Positions 1-8,561 of a DNA stretch of 64,000 bases are shown here, one piece after another. Made by a program: the position numbers and the translations under genes. This DNA comes from Bordetella parapertussis (GTDB lineage Bacteria; Pseudomonadota; Gammaproteobacteria; Burkholderiales; Burkholderiaceae_C): contig CAMCTC010000017.1 in the NCBI GenBank assembly GCA_945878355.1, positions 1-64,000 on the forward strand. Direction: 5' to 3'. The notes under the pieces are model-generated. The model was not told the DNA's origin. It saw only the letters and a list, made by a program, of their open reading frames with translations, and searched no databases. Position 1 is the stretch's first letter. Each line of letters starts with the position of its first letter.

Positions 1-1001
1 ACTCGCGCAACGTCTCCGCCAGCCAGGACTTTGGCCCTGACTCGCGTGTTCAGATCGCGATGCCGCTGTTCCACGTCGGGGGCACCAGCTACTCGCTGAT
101 CGCGATCAACTCGGGCGCTCGTGCTTACATCATGCGTCTGCCGGACCCGGCGGCTGCGCTGGCCATGCTCGAGACCGAGAAGATCACGCACACCTTCTTC
201 GTCCCGGCGCTGATGGCCATGATGAACCAGGTGCCCGGTGCTGCCGATCGCGACTATTCGGCCTTGAAAGCGGTGTCCTATGGCGCTTCGCCGATGCCGC
301 TGCCGGTGATGCGGGCCTCGCTCAAGCTTTTCCCCGGCGTGATGCAGCAGGTCTATGGCATGACCGAGCAGTGCGGCGTGGTGAGCTTGCTCGACCCGGC
401 GGACCACGTCGACCCCGCCGCCGCACACCGGCTGGTGTCTGCAGGCAAAGCGATCAGCGGCGTCGAGATCGAAATCCGTGACCCCGCCACCGGACAGCCG
501 GTGGCCATCGGTGAGGCCGGCGAGATCTGGGTGCGCAGCGAGCAGATCATGGGCGGCTATTGGGGCAAGCCTGAGGCCACCGCTGCGACGATCACGCCAG
601 ACGGCTGGCTGCGCTCAGGCGACGGCGGGCACATGGACGGCGAAGGCTACATCTATGTCACCGACCGCATCAAGGACATGATCATCAGCGGCGGCGAGAA
701 CATCTACCCGGCCGAAATCGAACGCGTGATGGCCGAGCATCCTTTGCTCCAGGACGTTGCGGTGATCGGTGTGCCGGACGAGCGTTGGGGCGAAGTGCCC
801 AAGGCGGTGGTTGTCGCGGTGCCGGGCGCCACGATCGACACCGAGCAGTTGCTGGCCTGGTGCCGCGAACGTCTGGCGTCGTTCAAATGCCCCAAGACTG
901 TCGACGTCGTCACCGAACTGCCGCGCAACCCCACCGGCAAGATCCTGAAGAAGGACTTGCGCAAGCCTTTTTGGGCGGGGCGCGAGCGCCAGGTCGTTTG
1001 A
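1..1001 (+). CDS. AMP-dependent acyl-CoA ligase, 5' end missing
   Basis: C-terminal part of an ANL-superfamily acyl-CoA synthetase, which adenylates a carboxylic acid with ATP and transfers it to CoA. The frame is open from base 3, so the gene begins outside the window. Visible motifs are MPLFHVGG, the YGMTEQ adenylate-binding motif, the GWLRSGDGG hinge region, DRIKDMIISGGENIYP, and the C-terminal PRNPTGKILKK with the catalytic lysine. The N-terminal P-loop (SGTTG) lies upstream and cannot be seen. A thioesterase gene follows 63 bases downstream on the same strand. Substrate is unknown; the CoA-transferase and hydratase genes nearby suggest a carboxylic acid fed into beta-oxidation-like steps. 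The family call is firm, the substrate is not. Confidence 0.9.
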   Translation, partial: SRNVSASQDFGPDSRVQIAMPLFHVGGTSYSLIAINSGARAYIMRLPDPAAALAMLETEKITHTFFVPALMAMMNQVPGAADRDYSALKAVSYGASPMPLPVMRASLKLFPGVMQQVYGMTEQCGVVSLLDPADHVDPAAAHRLVSAGKAISGVEIEIRDPATGQPVAIGEAGEIWVRSEQIMGGYWGKPEATAATITPDGWLRSGDGGHMDGEGYIYVTDRIKDMIISGGENIYPAEIERVMAEHPLLQDVAVIGVPDERWGEVPKAVVVAVPGATIDTEQLLAWCRERLASFKCPKTVDVVTELPRNPTGKILKKDLRKPFWAGRERQVV

Positions 1002-1064
1002 GTGGTCTGAGCTTCCCCGGCGCTTGATCGACAATCGCCAGAGTCTCAACAGAAAAGAAGAACC

Positions 1065-1478
1065 ATGGACGACGACCTGGATGCACGGATCCGCTCAGGC
1101 AAAGCGCTGAGCGAATCGATGGGCAATTTCCACGTGACTGGATGGGACCCTGAGCGCAAGGTTTTGAAGGCGGCTTTCACGGTTCGGCGCGAGTACTGCC
1201 ACACCAATGGCACGATCGCCCAGGGGGGCTTCATCACCGCTTGGCTTGACGCGTCGATGGCGCATGCGGTCTTGCACGACACCGCCCATGCGAAAACCGT
1301 CTTCAGCCTGGAGATCAAGGTCAGCTTTTACGAAAAAGTGGGCCCCGGCGAAGGCTGGGTCGAAGCCCGCGTGATCAGGCGCGGCAAGCGGGTGGCATTT
1401 CTCGAGGCCGCGCTCTACAACGTCGAAGGCAAGCTGGCGGCTGAGGCGACGTCGACCGGCATCCTGGCCGACCTGTAG
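1065..1478 (+). CDS. PaaI-family hotdog thioesterase
   Basis: A 137-residue single-domain hotdog protein expected to hydrolyse acyl-CoA thioesters in the cytoplasm. The segment NGTIAQGGFITAWLDASM fits the helix region of the PaaI/YbgC hotdog fold, with a Gly-Gly turn and a conserved Asp. Length is typical for the family. The start is supported by a purine-rich AGAAAAGAAGAA stretch directly upstream. It sits between an acyl-CoA ligase and a convergent quinone oxidoreductase, suggesting it releases or proofreads CoA esters made by the ligase. The exact acyl specificity cannot be read from sequence. Confidence 0.85.
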   Translation: MDDDLDARIRSGKALSESMGNFHVTGWDPERKVLKAAFTVRREYCHTNGTIAQGGFITAWLDASMAHAVLHDTAHAKTVFSLEIKVSFYEKVGPGEGWVEARVIRRGKRVAFLEAALYNVEGKLAAEATSTGILADL

Positions 1479-1531
1479 CCGCGCGGCGACCGCAGTCCCG
1501 GGACCGCGGTCTGCCAGGGCGGCGCAGGGCT

Positions 1532-2512
1532 TCAGGGCACCAGCACCGGCGCGCCGGTCGTGGCGCGGTTCTCCAGATCTTCGTGAGCCCGCCTGACATC
1601 GGCGAGCGGATAGCGGTGTGTGACTTCGAGCCGCAGCGTGCCGTCGCGCACCACGTCGAACAGCGCGGCCGCGCTGCTTCGCAACTGCGCCGTCTCGGCG
1701 ATGAAGGTGCGCAGTGTCGGCCGCGAGATGCTCAGTGACTTGGCGTGCAGGCGCTGCAGGTCGAAGCCTTCGACATCGCCGGATGCGGTGCCGTAGTTGA
1801 TCGCGATGCCCAGCGGGCGCAGGCAGTCTAGCGACGGCACGAAGACGTCCTTGCCGACCGCGTCGTAGACCACCGGCACGCCGCGTCCGCCGGTCAGCGC
1901 CAGCGTTCGCGCGACGAAGTCCTCGCTGCGGTAGTTGATGACATGGTGACAGCCGTGCGCCAGCGCGGTCGCGATCTTGGCGTCGGCGCCGACGGTGCCG
2001 ATCACGGTGGCGCCCAGCGCGCGCGCCCATTGCGACAGGATCACGCCCATGCCGCCGGCCGCCGCGTGGATCAGCACCGCGTCGCCGGGTTGGACCACGT
2101 ACAGGCGCCGCAGCAGGTACTCGGCGGTCAGGCCGCGCAGCAGTGTGGCGCCGGCGATCTCTTCGGAGATGTGGTCGGGCAGTGCGATCACGCGCGACGC
2201 CGGCACGTTGCGCAGCGCCTGGTAGGCGCCGGGGTGGAAGTAGGCCACCGACTGGCCGACGCGGAAATCGACCACCCCCGCACCCAGCGCTTCGACGACG
2301 CCGGCGCCTTGCGCGCCCAGCGTGATCGGAAACGGTGCCGGCGTGTGCGGGCCATGGCCGCCGCGCCGCTGGTAGATGTCGGCGAAGTTCAGCCCGATCG
2401 CTGATTGGCGGATTCGCAGTTCGCCGGGTGCCGGGTCGCCGACCTCGACGCTGGCGAGCGTCAGCACCTCGGGCCCGCCGTGGGCGTGGATGTGGATCGC
2501 GGTGGTTTTCAT
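1532..2512 (-). CDS. NADPH:quinone oxidoreductase, zinc-independent MDR family
   Basis: A 326-residue medium-chain dehydrogenase/reductase of the quinone oxidoreductase type, which uses NADPH to reduce quinones or enones. It shows the GroES-like N-terminal domain (GLNFADIYQRRG), the signature of the QOR branch (DAVLIHAAAGGMGVILSQWA) with the nucleotide-binding AAxGGxG turn, and no zinc-binding cysteines. The frame is open upstream to 2605, but the ATG at 2512 begins the normal family N-terminus (MKTTAIHIHAHGG) and is preceded by a GAAGAA ribosome-binding stretch. It is divergent from the ABC importer operon, sharing a 157-base intergenic region. Confidence 0.88.
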   Translation of the reverse strand: MKTTAIHIHAHGGPEVLTLASVEVGDPAPGELRIRQSAIGLNFADIYQRRGGHGPHTPAPFPITLGAQGAGVVEALGAGVVDFRVGQSVAYFHPGAYQALRNVPASRVIALPDHISEEIAGATLLRGLTAEYLLRRLYVVQPGDAVLIHAAAGGMGVILSQWARALGATVIGTVGADAKIATALAHGCHHVINYRSEDFVARTLALTGGRGVPVVYDAVGKDVFVPSLDCLRPLGIAINYGTASGDVEGFDLQRLHAKSLSISRPTLRTFIAETAQLRSSAAALFDVVRDGTLRLEVTHRYPLADVRRAHEDLENRATTGAPVLVP

Positions 2513-2583
2513 CGGCGGTTCTTCATCTGCGGTTCCTGAAAAGCTGATTCTTGCAAAACTGGCGCAGCGAATATCGCCCATTT

Positions 2584-2607
2584 GAATGGACAAAAGAATG
2601 GACAAAA
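2584..2607. repeat. Perfect 12-bp tandem direct repeat in divergent promoter region
   Basis: The unit GAATGGACAAAA occurs twice head to tail with no mismatch, directly upstream of the likely promoter of the ABC importer gene at 2670 and about 70 bases upstream of the quinone oxidoreductase start. Its position suggests an operator for a regulator binding in tandem; no regulator gene is visible nearby, so this is inference. Confidence 0.5.
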
Positions 2608-2614
2608 ACCCGTA

Positions 2615-2642
2615 TTGAATTGCCGAGCGAGGTCCTTACACT
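2615..2642 (+). promoter_or_regulatory. Candidate sigma-70 promoter of the ABC importer operon
   Basis: TTGAAT and TACACT are separated by 16 bases, close to the -35/-10 consensus, and end 27 bases upstream of the solute-binding protein ATG. A GGAG ribosome-binding sequence (about 2657-2660) lies between promoter and start. The 12-bp tandem repeat abuts the -35 side. Confidence 0.45.
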
Positions 2643-2669
2643 GAAAGCTCGATCTTTTCGGAGCCTCCC

Positions 2670-3707
2670 ATGCCCATCAAGCGACGCCATTTCAATACCT
2701 TGACCGGTGTTGCCACGCTGGCGCCTTGGGCGCTGGCGCAAGCCCAGAGCACGCTCGCATCGCTGCACGAAGCGGCGAAGAAGGAGGGCGAGCTCACTTG
2801 GTATGTGGCCTTCGTGCCCTCGGAGGACGCAGAGATCATGTCGCGTGGCTTCACGGCCCGCTACCCAGGCGTCAAGGTCAACGTGGTGCGCACCACCGCG
2901 CAGGTTGCGTTCCAGCGCTTGAACCAGGACCTGAAAGCCAAGAGCGCCAACTGCGATGTCTTCTCGTCGACCGATATCGCGCATTACATCGACCTCAAGA
3001 ACCGCAAACTGCTGACCCAGTACGTACCGGCGGCGTCTGCGACGATGGACAAGCGCTTGCAGAACCTAGACCCCGACGGTTACTTCCACGTCGCCAGCGC
3101 CGCGATGATCGGCCTGATCTACAACACGACCAAGGTCAAGCCAGAAGACGCTCCGAAGAGCTGGAACGACCTGACCGACGCCAAGTGGCGCGGCCTTGCG
3201 TCGGTTGGCCACCCGGGCTTCAGCGGCTTCGTCGGTGTCTGGGCGATCGAGATGCGCAGGCTCTACGGCGATGCCTGGTTCAAGAAGCTTGCCGCGAACA
3301 AGCCGCAGGTCGGGCGCTCGATCATCGACACCGTGACCACCGTCACGTCGGGCGAGCGATCGATCGCCGCCGGCCCGATCAATCTCGCCGCGTCGGTCGC
3401 GGCCAAAGGCAACCCACTGGCCATCGTCGCGCCCAAGGAAGGGCCGGTGCTGATGCTGTCGCCGTCGGCGATCATGGCCAACTCGCTGCATCCGAATGCG
3501 GCCAAGCTCTTCATGGAATTCCTGCTCGGCAGCGACGAAGTCGAGAAGCTGACCGTCGAGCGCTTCGGCCTGCCCAAGCGGGCCGGGGCCAAGCCGCTGC
3601 CCGGTGTGCTGGGGCTGGACCGGCCGACGCTGCGACCGTCGCCGCAGGAGTCGGTCGACGGTGTGCCCCAGGTGATCGAACTCTGGCGCGATGCCTTCGG
3701 TGTCTGA
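2670..3707 (+). CDS. ABC importer periplasmic solute-binding protein (Fe3+/AfuA-type family 1)
   Basis: A 345-residue periplasmic binding protein. The N-terminus (MPIKRRHFNTLTGVATLAPW...ALAQA) is a signal peptide with a twin-arginine-like RR and an AxA cleavage site near residue 25. The body contains features of the family-1 ferric-iron/2-aminoethylphosphonate-type binders: GELTWYVAF near the N-terminus, NCDVFSSTDIAHY, and GLIYNTTKV. The next gene (permease) begins 17 bases before this stop, so translation is coupled. The family includes iron, phosphonate, polyamine and organic-acid binders. Because the operon continues into CoA-transferase and hydratase genes, an organic substrate is more likely than iron, but this is inference. 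Confidence 0.85.
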   Translation: MPIKRRHFNTLTGVATLAPWALAQAQSTLASLHEAAKKEGELTWYVAFVPSEDAEIMSRGFTARYPGVKVNVVRTTAQVAFQRLNQDLKAKSANCDVFSSTDIAHYIDLKNRKLLTQYVPAASATMDKRLQNLDPDGYFHVASAAMIGLIYNTTKVKPEDAPKSWNDLTDAKWRGLASVGHPGFSGFVGVWAIEMRRLYGDAWFKKLAANKPQVGRSIIDTVTTVTSGERSIAAGPINLAASVAAKGNPLAIVAPKEGPVLMLSPSAIMANSLHPNAAKLFMEFLLGSDEVEKLTVERFGLPKRAGAKPLPGVLGLDRPTLRPSPQESVDGVPQVIELWRDAFGV

Positions 3708-5418
3708 TGCGGTGAGGCCTGCGGGCATCCGCGCGGCCGCTCCGCACCGTCTGGCCGACCCGGCGCTGTGGTTGTTCGGCGCGCTGATCCTGTTGCTGGC
3801 TTTTCTCGTCGCCAACCCGATCCTGCGGCTGATCTGGGACAGTTTCTTAGCGGCCGACGGCAGCCTGACGCTGAGCAACTACGTGCTGGCACTGGGTCGC
3901 AGCCGCCACCTGCAGGCTTTGTTGAATTCGTTGATGCTCGGCGCTGCGGTGACGCTGCTGGCGCTGGCGCTGGGGGTGCCGCTGGCGCTCGCGGTGTCGC
4001 GCACCAACATGCCGCTGCGCGGCCTGACACACCTGAGCGTGTTGGCCGCCTTTGTGATGCCCAATTTCCTCGGCGCGATCGCCTGGATCTTGCTGGCCGG
4101 CCCGAACGCGGGTTGGATCAACCGCTTGTGGCTCGCGTTGTTCGGCGGCGCCGGCGGGCCTTTGAACATCTTCAGCTTCTGGGGCCTGGCCTGCGTCATA
4201 GCGTTCTACACTTTTCCGTTGGTCTATGTCTTTACCAAGTCGGCGCTGGATCTTGTCTCCACCGAACTTGAAGACGCCGCAGCGATCCACGGTGCGGGCA
4301 AGTTCCGCACGCTCACCCGCGTCACGCTGCCGCTGGTGTTGCCGTCCATCGTCGGTGCGGCGATCCTGATCTTTCTCGAATCGGTGGCGCTCTACGGCAC
4401 GCCGGCCTTGATCGCGATTCCGGCCGGCATCAACCTGGCGACGACGCAGATCGCGTCCTTTTTCGAGAACCCGATGCGCATCGAACAAGCCGCCGCGTTC
4501 GCGATGCCCATCCTCGCGCTGACGGTCGTGATGCTCGACTTGCAGCGGCGCATCCTGTCGCGAAAGGGTTTCGTCTCGGTCTCGGGCAAGGGCGGCGAGC
4601 GCAGGCCTTACGACATCGGCCTGTGGAAGTGGCTGCTGCTGGGCTACGCCGGCGTCGTGGCTTTGCTGACGGTCGTGCTGCCGCTGGCCATTCTGGTGTT
4701 GGCCTCCTTGTCCAAGGCCTGGGGCCGTGGTGTGGCGAGCGGCAACCTGAGCTTGGCGAACTACCACGACATCTTCTTTCAGCAGCTCACCGTGCGCTCA
4801 GCGCTGGTCAACACGGTGGTCTATGCGGTGGTCACCGCGCTGGTGTGCGTTGGCACCGGCCTGTGCGTGGCCTATGCGACGCAGCGGCGCATCACACCCT
4901 GGCCGGGTCTGGTGCAGTTTCTGGCGCTCGCGCCGATCGCCGTGCCCGGCCTGATCCTGGCGATCGGCTTGTACGCGGCTTACGCCGGCCCGCCGCTCTC
5001 GCTCTACGGGCTTGGCGTGCTGATCGTGATCGCTTTCACGACCCGGTTTCTGCCGATCGCCGTGACCGCTTGCTCGGCGGCGGTGCGGTCGCTCAACCCT
5101 GAACTCGAGGAAGCCGTGCGCGTGCTCGGCGGTGGCCGCATCACGGTGCTCGCGAAGGTTGTGTTCCCGCTGCTCAAGAAGACGCTGGTGGGCGTGTTCA
5201 TCCTGATCTTCGTGGTCTGCACCAAGGAGCTGTCGACAGCGGTCTTCCTGACCGGCCCGGCCTCTCGCGTGGTGTCGGTGTTGACGCTGGACTTGAGCGA
5301 GCAGGGCAACTACGAGATCCTGGCCGCGATGGGTGTGGTGCTGGTGGCGATCACCACGCTGGTGGTCGCGCTGGGCATGCGGGTGGCGGGCCGCGACTTC
5401 ATGCTGCGCCGGCCCTGA
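3691..5418 (+). CDS. ABC importer permease, fused two-domain (AfuB/FbpB type)
   Basis: A 575-residue inner-membrane permease with two consecutive binding-protein-dependent transport domains in one chain, roughly residues 60-265 and 330-560, about twelve membrane spans in all. EAA-loop-like segments that dock the ATPase are visible as LEDAAAIHGAGKFRTLTRV and LEEAVRVLGGGRITVLAKV. The fused layout and length match ferric-iron-type permeases. It overlaps the binding-protein gene by 17 bases and is followed 13 bases later by the ATPase gene, completing one importer. Confidence 0.9.
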   Translation: MPSVSDAVRPAGIRAAAPHRLADPALWLFGALILLLAFLVANPILRLIWDSFLAADGSLTLSNYVLALGRSRHLQALLNSLMLGAAVTLLALALGVPLALAVSRTNMPLRGLTHLSVLAAFVMPNFLGAIAWILLAGPNAGWINRLWLALFGGAGGPLNIFSFWGLACVIAFYTFPLVYVFTKSALDLVSTELEDAAAIHGAGKFRTLTRVTLPLVLPSIVGAAILIFLESVALYGTPALIAIPAGINLATTQIASFFENPMRIEQAAAFAMPILALTVVMLDLQRRILSRKGFVSVSGKGGERRPYDIGLWKWLLLGYAGVVALLTVVLPLAILVLASLSKAWGRGVASGNLSLANYHDIFFQQLTVRSALVNTVVYAVVTALVCVGTGLCVAYATQRRITPWPGLVQFLALAPIAVPGLILAIGLYAAYAGPPLSLYGLGVLIVIAFTTRFLPIAVTACSAAVRSLNPELEEAVRVLGGGRITVLAKVVFPLLKKTLVGVFILIFVVCTKELSTAVFLTGPASRVVSVLTLDLSEQGNYEILAAMGVVLVAITTLVVALGMRVAGRDFMLRRP

Positions 5419-5431
5419 CGAAAGAGACTCG

Positions 5432-6493
5432 ATGTCCAAACTGGCACTCAAGAACATCCGCAAGAATTACGGCCCGGTCGCGGTGGTCGACGACCTGAGC
5501 CTGGACCTGCACCAGGGCGAGCTCGTCACCTTGCTCGGGCCCTCGGGTTGCGGCAAGACGACCACCTTGCGGATGATCGCCGGCTTCATCGAGTTGACAG
5601 CCGGGTCTATCGAGGTCGACGGCCAGCCGATTTCGACTGCGCAGCGCACGGTCGCGCCCGAGCACCGGGGCATGTCCATGATTTTCCAGAGCTACGCGAT
5701 CTGGCCGAACATGACGGTGGCCGAGAACGTGGGCTTCGGCCTGACCGTGCGCCGAACGCCGGCCAAGGAGGCCCAGCAACGCGTGCACGAGATGCTGGAA
5801 CTGGTGCACCTGGCGCCGCTGGCTCATCGTTATCCGGCCGAGTTGTCGGGCGGGCAGCAGCAGCGCGTGGCGCTGGCCCGCGCAATGGTCGTGCGACCCG
5901 AAGTACTGCTGCTCGACGAGCCGCTGTCCAACCTCGACGCCAACCTGCGCGAGGAGATGGCACAAGAGATCCGACGACTGCACGACGAGTTCAAGTTCAC
6001 GACGGTGTACGTCACGCACGACCAATCCGAGGCGATGACGATCTCGGACCGCATCGCCGTGCTCAACCTGGGCCGGTTGGAGCAAGTCGACACACCCTGG
6101 AATCTCTACAACCAGCCGCGCACGCCTTTCGTCGCCGGGTTCATCGGCCAGACCAACCTCGTCGGCGGCAGCGTGCGTGCCGGCAGGATCACGCTCAACG
6201 GATTGAATGGCGAGTTGGCCGCGCAGCCCGGCATGCCACAGGAACTGGCGTCTGCTCGCATGTCGATCCGCCCGCAGTCGCTCTACCTCGGTCCGGCAGT
6301 GGCGGGCGCGGTGGCGATGGGTTGGGTGACGGTGGTCTCGCGCACCTACCTCGGCGAGCACTGGAACTACCTGGTGCGCCCGCGCAGCGGCGGCGAGCTG
6401 TTGAAAGTGCATGCGCCGCCTTCTTGCCTGCTGGAGGTCGGTCAGGAATGCGAGCTGGCGATCGACCCTGGTGGCGTCGCCGTGCTGGGCTGA
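5432..6493 (+). CDS. ABC importer ATP-binding protein (PotA/FbpC type)
   Basis: A 353-residue ATPase powering the adjacent permease. It has Walker A GPSGCGKTTTLRM, Q-loop region FQSYAIWPNMTV, signature LSGGQQQRVALARA, Walker B LLLDEPLSNLD and the switch histidine in VYVTHDQSEAM. A C-terminal TOBE-like regulatory domain follows (about residues 240-350). The ATG at 5432 starts the canonical N-terminus (MSKLALKNIRKNYG) and follows a GAAAGAGA ribosome-binding stretch; the frame is open further upstream but that part reads inside the permease gene. Confidence 0.92.
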   Translation: MSKLALKNIRKNYGPVAVVDDLSLDLHQGELVTLLGPSGCGKTTTLRMIAGFIELTAGSIEVDGQPISTAQRTVAPEHRGMSMIFQSYAIWPNMTVAENVGFGLTVRRTPAKEAQQRVHEMLELVHLAPLAHRYPAELSGGQQQRVALARAMVVRPEVLLLDEPLSNLDANLREEMAQEIRRLHDEFKFTTVYVTHDQSEAMTISDRIAVLNLGRLEQVDTPWNLYNQPRTPFVAGFIGQTNLVGGSVRAGRITLNGLNGELAAQPGMPQELASARMSIRPQSLYLGPAVAGAVAMGWVTVVSRTYLGEHWNYLVRPRSGGELLKVHAPPSCLLEVGQECELAIDPGGVAVLG

Positions 6494-6540
6494 TCGTCCC
6501 CGCCTGTTGTCCCAAGTTCGACGCGAAAGAGAGCCCTCAG

Positions 6541-7743
6541 ATGTCAGAACCCCTGCGTTCGCCCGCTGCGCTGCCATTGGCGCGCTACAAGGTGCTTGAC
6601 CTGACCATCGCCCGCGCCGGGCCGGTGGCGGTGCGGCTGCTGTCGGACTGGGGCGCGGATGTCACGCGCATCGAAGCCATGGCCGACGACAACTCGGTCA
6701 CCGGCCGGCGCCGGGGTTCGGACGAGCAGAACCTGCACCGCAACAAACGCAGCCTGTGCCTGGACCTGAAATCTACGCAGGGCGCGCAGGTGTTGAAGCG
6801 ATTGGTCGAGCGCAGCGATGTGGTGGTCGAGAACTTCCGCTCTGCCGTCAAGAAGAGATTGGGGCTGACATATCAGCAACTCAAGGTGATCAACCCGCGC
6901 ATCATCCTGGCGAGCATCTCGGGCTTTGGCCAGGACGGTCCTTACAGCGAGCGGCCGGGCGTCGACCAGATCGTGCAAGGCCTGAGCGGACTCAGTTCGG
7001 TGACCGGCGAGCCGGGCCGAGGGCCGGTGCGGGTGGGCATTGCGATCTCGGACACCACCGCCGGCATGTTCTTGGGCCAGGGCATCCTGCTGGCGCTGCT
7101 GCACCGCGAGAACACTGGCGAAGGCCAGTGGGTCCACACCTCGCTGCTCGAGGGCATGATCAACAAGCTCGACTTCCAGGGTGCGCGCTACACGGTCGAC
7201 CACGAAGTCGCGCAACAGCAAGGCAATTCGCATCCGACGCTCGCGCCGATGGGCACCTACCGGGCGCGCGACGGCTTGGTCAACATTGCCGCGAGTTCGG
7301 CGCGCATGTGGCGAGGGTTTTGCGAGGCGCTGGGCGCCCAGACGCTGTTGGCCCATCCGGACTACCAGGACGGCGCGTCGCGCCTGGCGCACAGCCAGCA
7401 ACTCGACGCCGACATCAACCGGATCACCGCGCAGTTCGATGTCGCCGACCTGGTGGCGCGATTGAACCCTGCCAACGTGCCATGCGGGCCGATCCACGAC
7501 ATCGGCGAGGCTTTCGAAGACGCGCAGGTCAAGCATTTGCGCATGACGCGGCCCGCGACGCATCCGGTGATGGGCGAGATCGAACTCGTCCGTTCGCCGA
7601 TCAATCTCTCGGGTTTTGACCATCCCGACCGTTTTCACCATGCCGGGCCAGACCCCGGTGAGCACAGCGAGGCGATCTTGAAAGAAATTGGCTATGACGA
7701 CGACGCGATCCGTCAGATGAAATCCGAAGGGTCTGTGGCATGA
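6541..7743 (+). CDS. Class III (CaiB/BaiF) CoA-transferase
   Basis: A 400-residue family III CoA-transferase, which moves CoA between carboxylic acids. Family hallmarks are the N-terminal VLDLTIARAGPVAVRLLSDWGADV, the VVENFRSAVKKRLGL segment, ISGFGQDGPY, and the aspartate in GIAISDTTAG expected to form the acyl anhydride. Length is normal. It lies 47 bases after the importer ATPase and its last codon overlaps the next hydratase gene (ATGA), so importer, CoA-transferase and hydratases probably form one operon: take up an acid, activate it, then hydrate it. Confidence 0.9.
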   Translation: MSEPLRSPAALPLARYKVLDLTIARAGPVAVRLLSDWGADVTRIEAMADDNSVTGRRRGSDEQNLHRNKRSLCLDLKSTQGAQVLKRLVERSDVVVENFRSAVKKRLGLTYQQLKVINPRIILASISGFGQDGPYSERPGVDQIVQGLSGLSSVTGEPGRGPVRVGIAISDTTAGMFLGQGILLALLHRENTGEGQWVHTSLLEGMINKLDFQGARYTVDHEVAQQQGNSHPTLAPMGTYRARDGLVNIAASSARMWRGFCEALGAQTLLAHPDYQDGASRLAHSQQLDADINRITAQFDVADLVARLNPANVPCGPIHDIGEAFEDAQVKHLRMTRPATHPVMGEIELVRSPINLSGFDHPDRFHHAGPDPGEHSEAILKEIGYDDDAIRQMKSEGSVA

Positions 7744-8558
7744 GCGGCGGCGACCGCAGGACGATCGCGCTGCGCACCACGAAGATCATTGCCGAGGTCG
7801 AGCAGGGCGTCGGTTGGCTGACCCTGAACAACCCCGAGCGCCGCAACGCGGTGTCGCTGGAGATGTGGCAAGGCCTGGGCGACGCCGCCCAAGCCTTCGA
7901 GGCCGACCCGCAGGTTCGCGTCGTCGTGATGCGCGGTGCCGGGGGCAAGTCGTTCGCGGCCGGCGCCGACATCTCGGAGTTCGAGCAGCACCGTGCCAAT
8001 GCCGAGCAGAAGAAGACCTATGGCGAGGTGGCCTCGCGTGGCCAGCAGGGATTGGCGCAACTGAGCAAACCGCTGATCGCGATGATCCAGGGTTTTTGCA
8101 TCGGTGGCGGTCTGGCGCTGGCGCTGAGCGCAGACCTGCGCTTTGCCACCGCAGCGTCGCGTTTCGGCATCCCGGCGGCCAAGCTCGGTCTGGGCTACGA
8201 GTACCCAGGCATCGCCGCGCTGGCGCGGTTGGTCGGGCCGTCGTCGGCCAAGGACATCTTGTTCAGCGCACGCTTTCTTGAAGCCGATGAGGCTTTGCGA
8301 CTGGGCTTGATCAACTTCGTCGTCGACGAGACGCAACTCGAATCGCAGGTGCGTGACTACGCGCTGCGCATCGCCGGCAATGCGCCGCTGACGGTGCACG
8401 CAGCCAAGGCGGCGGTGCGCGTCTTCGATCGCTATTCGGCGGTGGCCGGTGCCGACGAGATCGATCGCTTGGTGGATCGGTGTTTCAACAGCGACGACTA
8501 CCAGGAGGGCCGCCGCGCCTTCATGGCCAAGCGTGCGCCTCACTTTCAAGGACGCTGA
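7740..8558 (+). CDS. Enoyl-CoA hydratase/isomerase
   Basis: A 272-residue crotonase-fold protein. The oxyanion-hole segments are visible as SFAAGADISEF and IQGFCIGGGLALALSADLRFA, and the region IPAAKLGLGYEYPGI corresponds to the usual acidic-residue segment, with a Glu-Tyr rather than the two-glutamate pattern of classical hydratases. The gene overlaps the CoA-transferase stop by four bases (ATGA). It likely acts on the CoA ester made by the previous enzyme. Whether it is a hydratase, isomerase or hydrolase cannot be settled from motifs. Confidence 0.88.
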   Translation: MSGGDRRTIALRTTKIIAEVEQGVGWLTLNNPERRNAVSLEMWQGLGDAAQAFEADPQVRVVVMRGAGGKSFAAGADISEFEQHRANAEQKKTYGEVASRGQQGLAQLSKPLIAMIQGFCIGGGLALALSADLRFATAASRFGIPAAKLGLGYEYPGIAALARLVGPSSAKDILFSARFLEADEALRLGLINFVVDETQLESQVRDYALRIAGNAPLTVHAAKAAVRVFDRYSAVAGADEIDRLVDRCFNSDDYQEGRRAFMAKRAPHFQGR

Positions 8559-8561
8559 GCA

